A DNA stretch of 64,000 bases from Methylotenera_A sp046598525 (GTDB lineage Bacteria > Pseudomonadota > Gammaproteobacteria > Burkholderiales > Methylophilaceae): NCBI GenBank assembly GCA_046598525.1, contig JBKJIJ010000015.1, forward strand, positions 1 through 64,000, read 5' to 3'. Of the stretch, positions 62,007 to 64,000 are shown one piece after another. Made by a program: the position numbers and the translations under genes. The notes beneath the pieces were generated by a model. That model did not search any database. It saw only the letters and a program-made list of their open reading frames with translations, and had not been told where the DNA came from. Position 1 is the first letter of the stretch, and each line of letters starts with the position of its first letter.

Positions 62007-62657
62007 CTAAAAATGGCTTAGCCATTCCTGTAGGCTTTCTACCACTTGGTGGCAGTTTTCTCTTACAAACTCACTTGGTTGCAATAAATCGGGTACCACC
62101 ACCACTTTTAAACCAGCGGCAATGGCGGCACAGGCGCCGGTTTCGCTGTCTTCAAATGCGATGCATTCGCCAACGCTTAAACCCAATTTTTTAACAGCAA
62201 GTAGATAAATATCAGGATTCGGCTTGCCATTTGATACTTCTTGCCCACTGGTCACATGGCTGAAAAAATCCAGCACGCCTACTTGGCCTAAACGCTGGGT
62301 AATATGATGGGTGGGGGAAGATGAAGCCACGCTGCAAATAATATTGTTGGCTTTGTAATATTGCAGCAATTCTAGCGCGCCTTGTTTTAGCGGAAAGTGA
62401 TGATGGCGCTCAGCTAAGCGCGTATCCAACCCTTGCATGACGCGATTGAAATTTTCTACACCGTTTAATTGTTCAATCATTCTGTTGGTTGAATCGGGCC
62501 CTGCGCGGCCAATTAGCTGGGTGTATTGCGCTTGGGTGTAAGTAATGCCAATCTCAAATGCAGCGGCAATGCAGGCTTGCATAATGATGCGCTCAGAATC
62601 AATTAACAGCCCATCCATATCAAATATTGCTGCTTTAATCACGTTTGTTGTGCCCAA
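62007..62657 (-). CDS. HAD-superfamily sugar-phosphate phosphatase / mutase-like protein
   Basis: A 216-residue HAD subfamily IA protein with motif I DMDGLLIDSE (residues 13-22), a helical cap domain, motif II VASSSPTHH, motif III Lys in GKPNPDIYLLA and motif IV FEDSETG. This pattern is that of beta-phosphoglucomutase-like phosphatases such as YniC. The substrate cannot be told. Transcribed alone. Confidence 0.85.
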   Translation of the reverse strand: MGTTNVIKAAIFDMDGLLIDSERIIMQACIAAAFEIGITYTQAQYTQLIGRAGPDSTNRMIEQLNGVENFNRVMQGLDTRLAERHHHFPLKQGALELLQYYKANNIICSVASSSPTHHITQRLGQVGVLDFFSHVTSGQEVSNGKPNPDIYLLAVKKLGLSVGECIAFEDSETGACAAIAAGLKVVVVPDLLQPSEFVRENCHQVVESLQEWLSHF

Positions 62658-62731
62658 AAAAGGTGTGACTTTAGCACATAAATTTTCGCTGATATTTAAC
62701 GATTATTTGTCATGCCATTTAATTAACATCA

Positions 62732-62814
62732 TCCGTGATTCTGAGCTTTGCGAAGAATCCAACTGCACTACAAATACAAACTGCTGGATTCTTCGCAAAG
62801 CTCAGAATGACGGA
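62732..62814. repeat. Palindromic repeat element with 30-bp arms
   Basis: The arms 62732-62761 and 62785-62814 are inverted repeats with 29 of 30 matches, separated by 23 bp. The ends (CCGTSATTC and GAATCCA) resemble the ends of the elements at 17090 and 43619, but the stem core (TGAGCTTTGCGAA) is different. It lies between the divergent HAD gene and xthA. Confidence 0.8.
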
Positions 62815-62923
62815 GTTTGTTAATGTGTTTAAAAAAAGTAGGCCATAACGTAAACAAGCACGTATCAATCCAGCCAATTTTTATGCATGCTAAAATACGC
62901 CTAATTATTTTAGGAGTTGCGCT

Positions 62924-63691
62924 GTGAAATTAGCCACATGGAATGTGAACTCGTTAAATGTGCGTTTACCGCATGTCCTGGATTGGTTGCGTGAAAATCC
63001 AATTGATGTGCTTTGTTTGCAAGAAACAAAGCAGGAGGACAGCAAGTTTCCTTATGAGGCGTTAAAAGAGGCTGGCTATCATGCGGTGCATGCAGGCCAA
63101 AAAACTTATAACGGCGTGGCGATTTTAAGCCGCCATGCAATGGCAGATGTAGAGCGCGGAATCTTTAATTTAGAAGATGAGCAGCAGCGGGTGATTAGCG
63201 CGACTATTAACGGCATACGTGTTGTTTGTGTGTATATCGTGAATGGTCAAGCGGTGGATTCTGATAAATACGCTTATAAAATGCGCTGGCTGGATGCGTT
63301 AACCATTTGGCTGACGGAAGAGCTGAAAAAATACCCTAATTTGGTGTTGTTGGGTGATTACAATATTGCGCCGGAAGACCGCGATTGTCATGATCCAGCG
63401 GCTTGGGTTGGGCAGATATTAGTTTCGCCACGTGAGCGTGAGGCATTTCAGCGGTTAACCGCTTTAGGCTTGCATGATAGCTTTCGGTTATTTGAGCAAG
63501 CGGATAAAAGCTTTACGTGGTGGGATTACCGCATGATGGGTTTTAGGCGCAATTTTGGTATGCGCATTGACCATATTTTGGTGAGCGATGCACTTAAAAG
63601 TAAGTGTGAGAGTTGCGTAATTGATAAAGCACCGCGCAAGCTAGAACGGCCTTCTGACCATACGCCAGTAATTTTAACGCTTAATAATTAG
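62924..63691 (+). CDS. xthA: Exodeoxyribonuclease III
   Basis: A 255-residue AP endonuclease/exonuclease starting with GTG (AGGAG 8 nt upstream). Family motifs: KLATWNVNSL at the start, CLQETKQ with the metal-binding Glu, YNGVAILSR, LLGDYNIAPEDRD, and the C-terminal DHILVS and SDHTPV with the catalytic His. It repairs abasic sites. Full length. Confidence 0.95.
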   Translation: MKLATWNVNSLNVRLPHVLDWLRENPIDVLCLQETKQEDSKFPYEALKEAGYHAVHAGQKTYNGVAILSRHAMADVERGIFNLEDEQQRVISATINGIRVVCVYIVNGQAVDSDKYAYKMRWLDALTIWLTEELKKYPNLVLLGDYNIAPEDRDCHDPAAWVGQILVSPREREAFQRLTALGLHDSFRLFEQADKSFTWWDYRMMGFRRNFGMRIDHILVSDALKSKCESCVIDKAPRKLERPSDHTPVILTLNN

Positions 63692-63754
63692 TTAACAAAT
63701 TTACTAGATTCCGTGCCAAGCACGTAATCAAAATAAGTATTTAAAATTTGATTC

Positions 63755-64000
63755 TTAGCCTTTAATTTTAATACCTAATTGCTTTAATTTACGATACAAA
63801 TGCGTGCGCTCTAAGCCAGAAATTTCGGCTAATTTGCTCATATTGCTGTTAATTAACTTCATATGATGCTGAAAATAATAGCGCTCAAAATCATCTCGCG
63901 CCTCGCGCAATGGTTGCACAAGCTCAACGGTTAATGCTTGTGCGGCGGCGGGCTGTGTTGCTTCACTAACGGTAAATTGTTCTAGCACCCGCGTTACATC
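63755..64000 (-). CDS. C-terminal end of an NtrX/NtrC-like sigma-54 regulator (partial)
   Basis: The minus-strand frame ends at 63755 and runs off the window edge. The visible 81 residues hold a Fis-type helix-turn-helix, LAEISGLERTHLYRKLKQLG, the usual C-terminus of NtrX. The receiver and AAA+ domains would lie beyond the window. A GTG at 63988 is not taken as the start, because the frame remains open to the edge. Confidence 0.75.
   Translation of the reverse strand, partial: DVTRVLEQFTVSEATQPAAAQALTVELVQPLREARDDFERYYFQHHMKLINSNMSKLAEISGLERTHLYRKLKQLGIKIKG

Overview
The window looks like the chromosome of a methylotrophic betaproteobacterium of the Methylophilaceae (Methylophilus / Methylotenera type). 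The pointers are an fmdC-fmdA-fmdB formamidase cluster of the kind described in Methylophilus methylotrophus, a full amide/urea ABC transporter and urease operon, and the betaproteobacterial order kdsD-kdsC-lptC-lptA-lptB-rpoN-hpf-hprK-rapZ-EIIA-ptsH-ptsI. Base composition is moderate and coding density high. All assignments come from reading the sequence and translations; no database search was run.

Region 1 (1-6263) is the right end of an integrated mobile island. It carries a TOPRIM/DUF3987 primase-helicase (cut by the window edge), a small helix-turn-helix-like protein, an AlpA-like regulator, three unrecognised genes, a tiny zinc-ribbon gene without an ATG start, and a P4-type tyrosine integrase. 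It ends at a 3' fragment of a tRNA-His gene (6211-6263), the attachment-site scar. An intact tRNA-His gene should mark the other end, left of the window.

Region 2 (6404-26312) is a nitrogen-scavenging block: a lipoprotein, the porin FmdC, formamidase FmdA, FmdB, a five-gene urea/short-amide ABC transporter, ureDABCEFG and a nickel permease (ureJ/hupE). It is followed by an unusual 1153-residue NCS1-type transporter / cysteine cluster / histidine kinase / receiver fusion and a receiver-LuxR response regulator. The porin and formamidase promoters share a module (ACTACGCA, TGACGTATTT, CTAATCTA) with identical spacing. My inference is that the transporter-kinase senses amides or urea and the LuxR regulator acts at these promoters. 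This is the most interesting system in the window.

Region 3 (26422-42044) is a DUF4124 protein, a sigma-54 response regulator and an MSHA-like type IV pilus machine (MshM, MshL, MshN, MshE, MshG, and MshI/J/K-like assembly proteins). It ends with two pilin-like proteins, one of them large and cysteine-rich; no obvious major pilin gene is present. A FitAB-type toxin-antitoxin pair follows.

Region 4 (42819-64000) is mostly core: moeB, thiO, a Kef-type antiporter, the Kdo/Lpt lipopolysaccharide genes, rpoN, hpf, a regulatory PTS (without ptsN in its usual place), oligopeptidase A, an hmp-nsrR nitric-oxide defence pair with visible operators, a HAD phosphatase, xthA and the C-terminal end of an NtrX-like regulator. 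Several palindromic repeat elements are scattered in intergenic gaps, one of them inside the urease operon.
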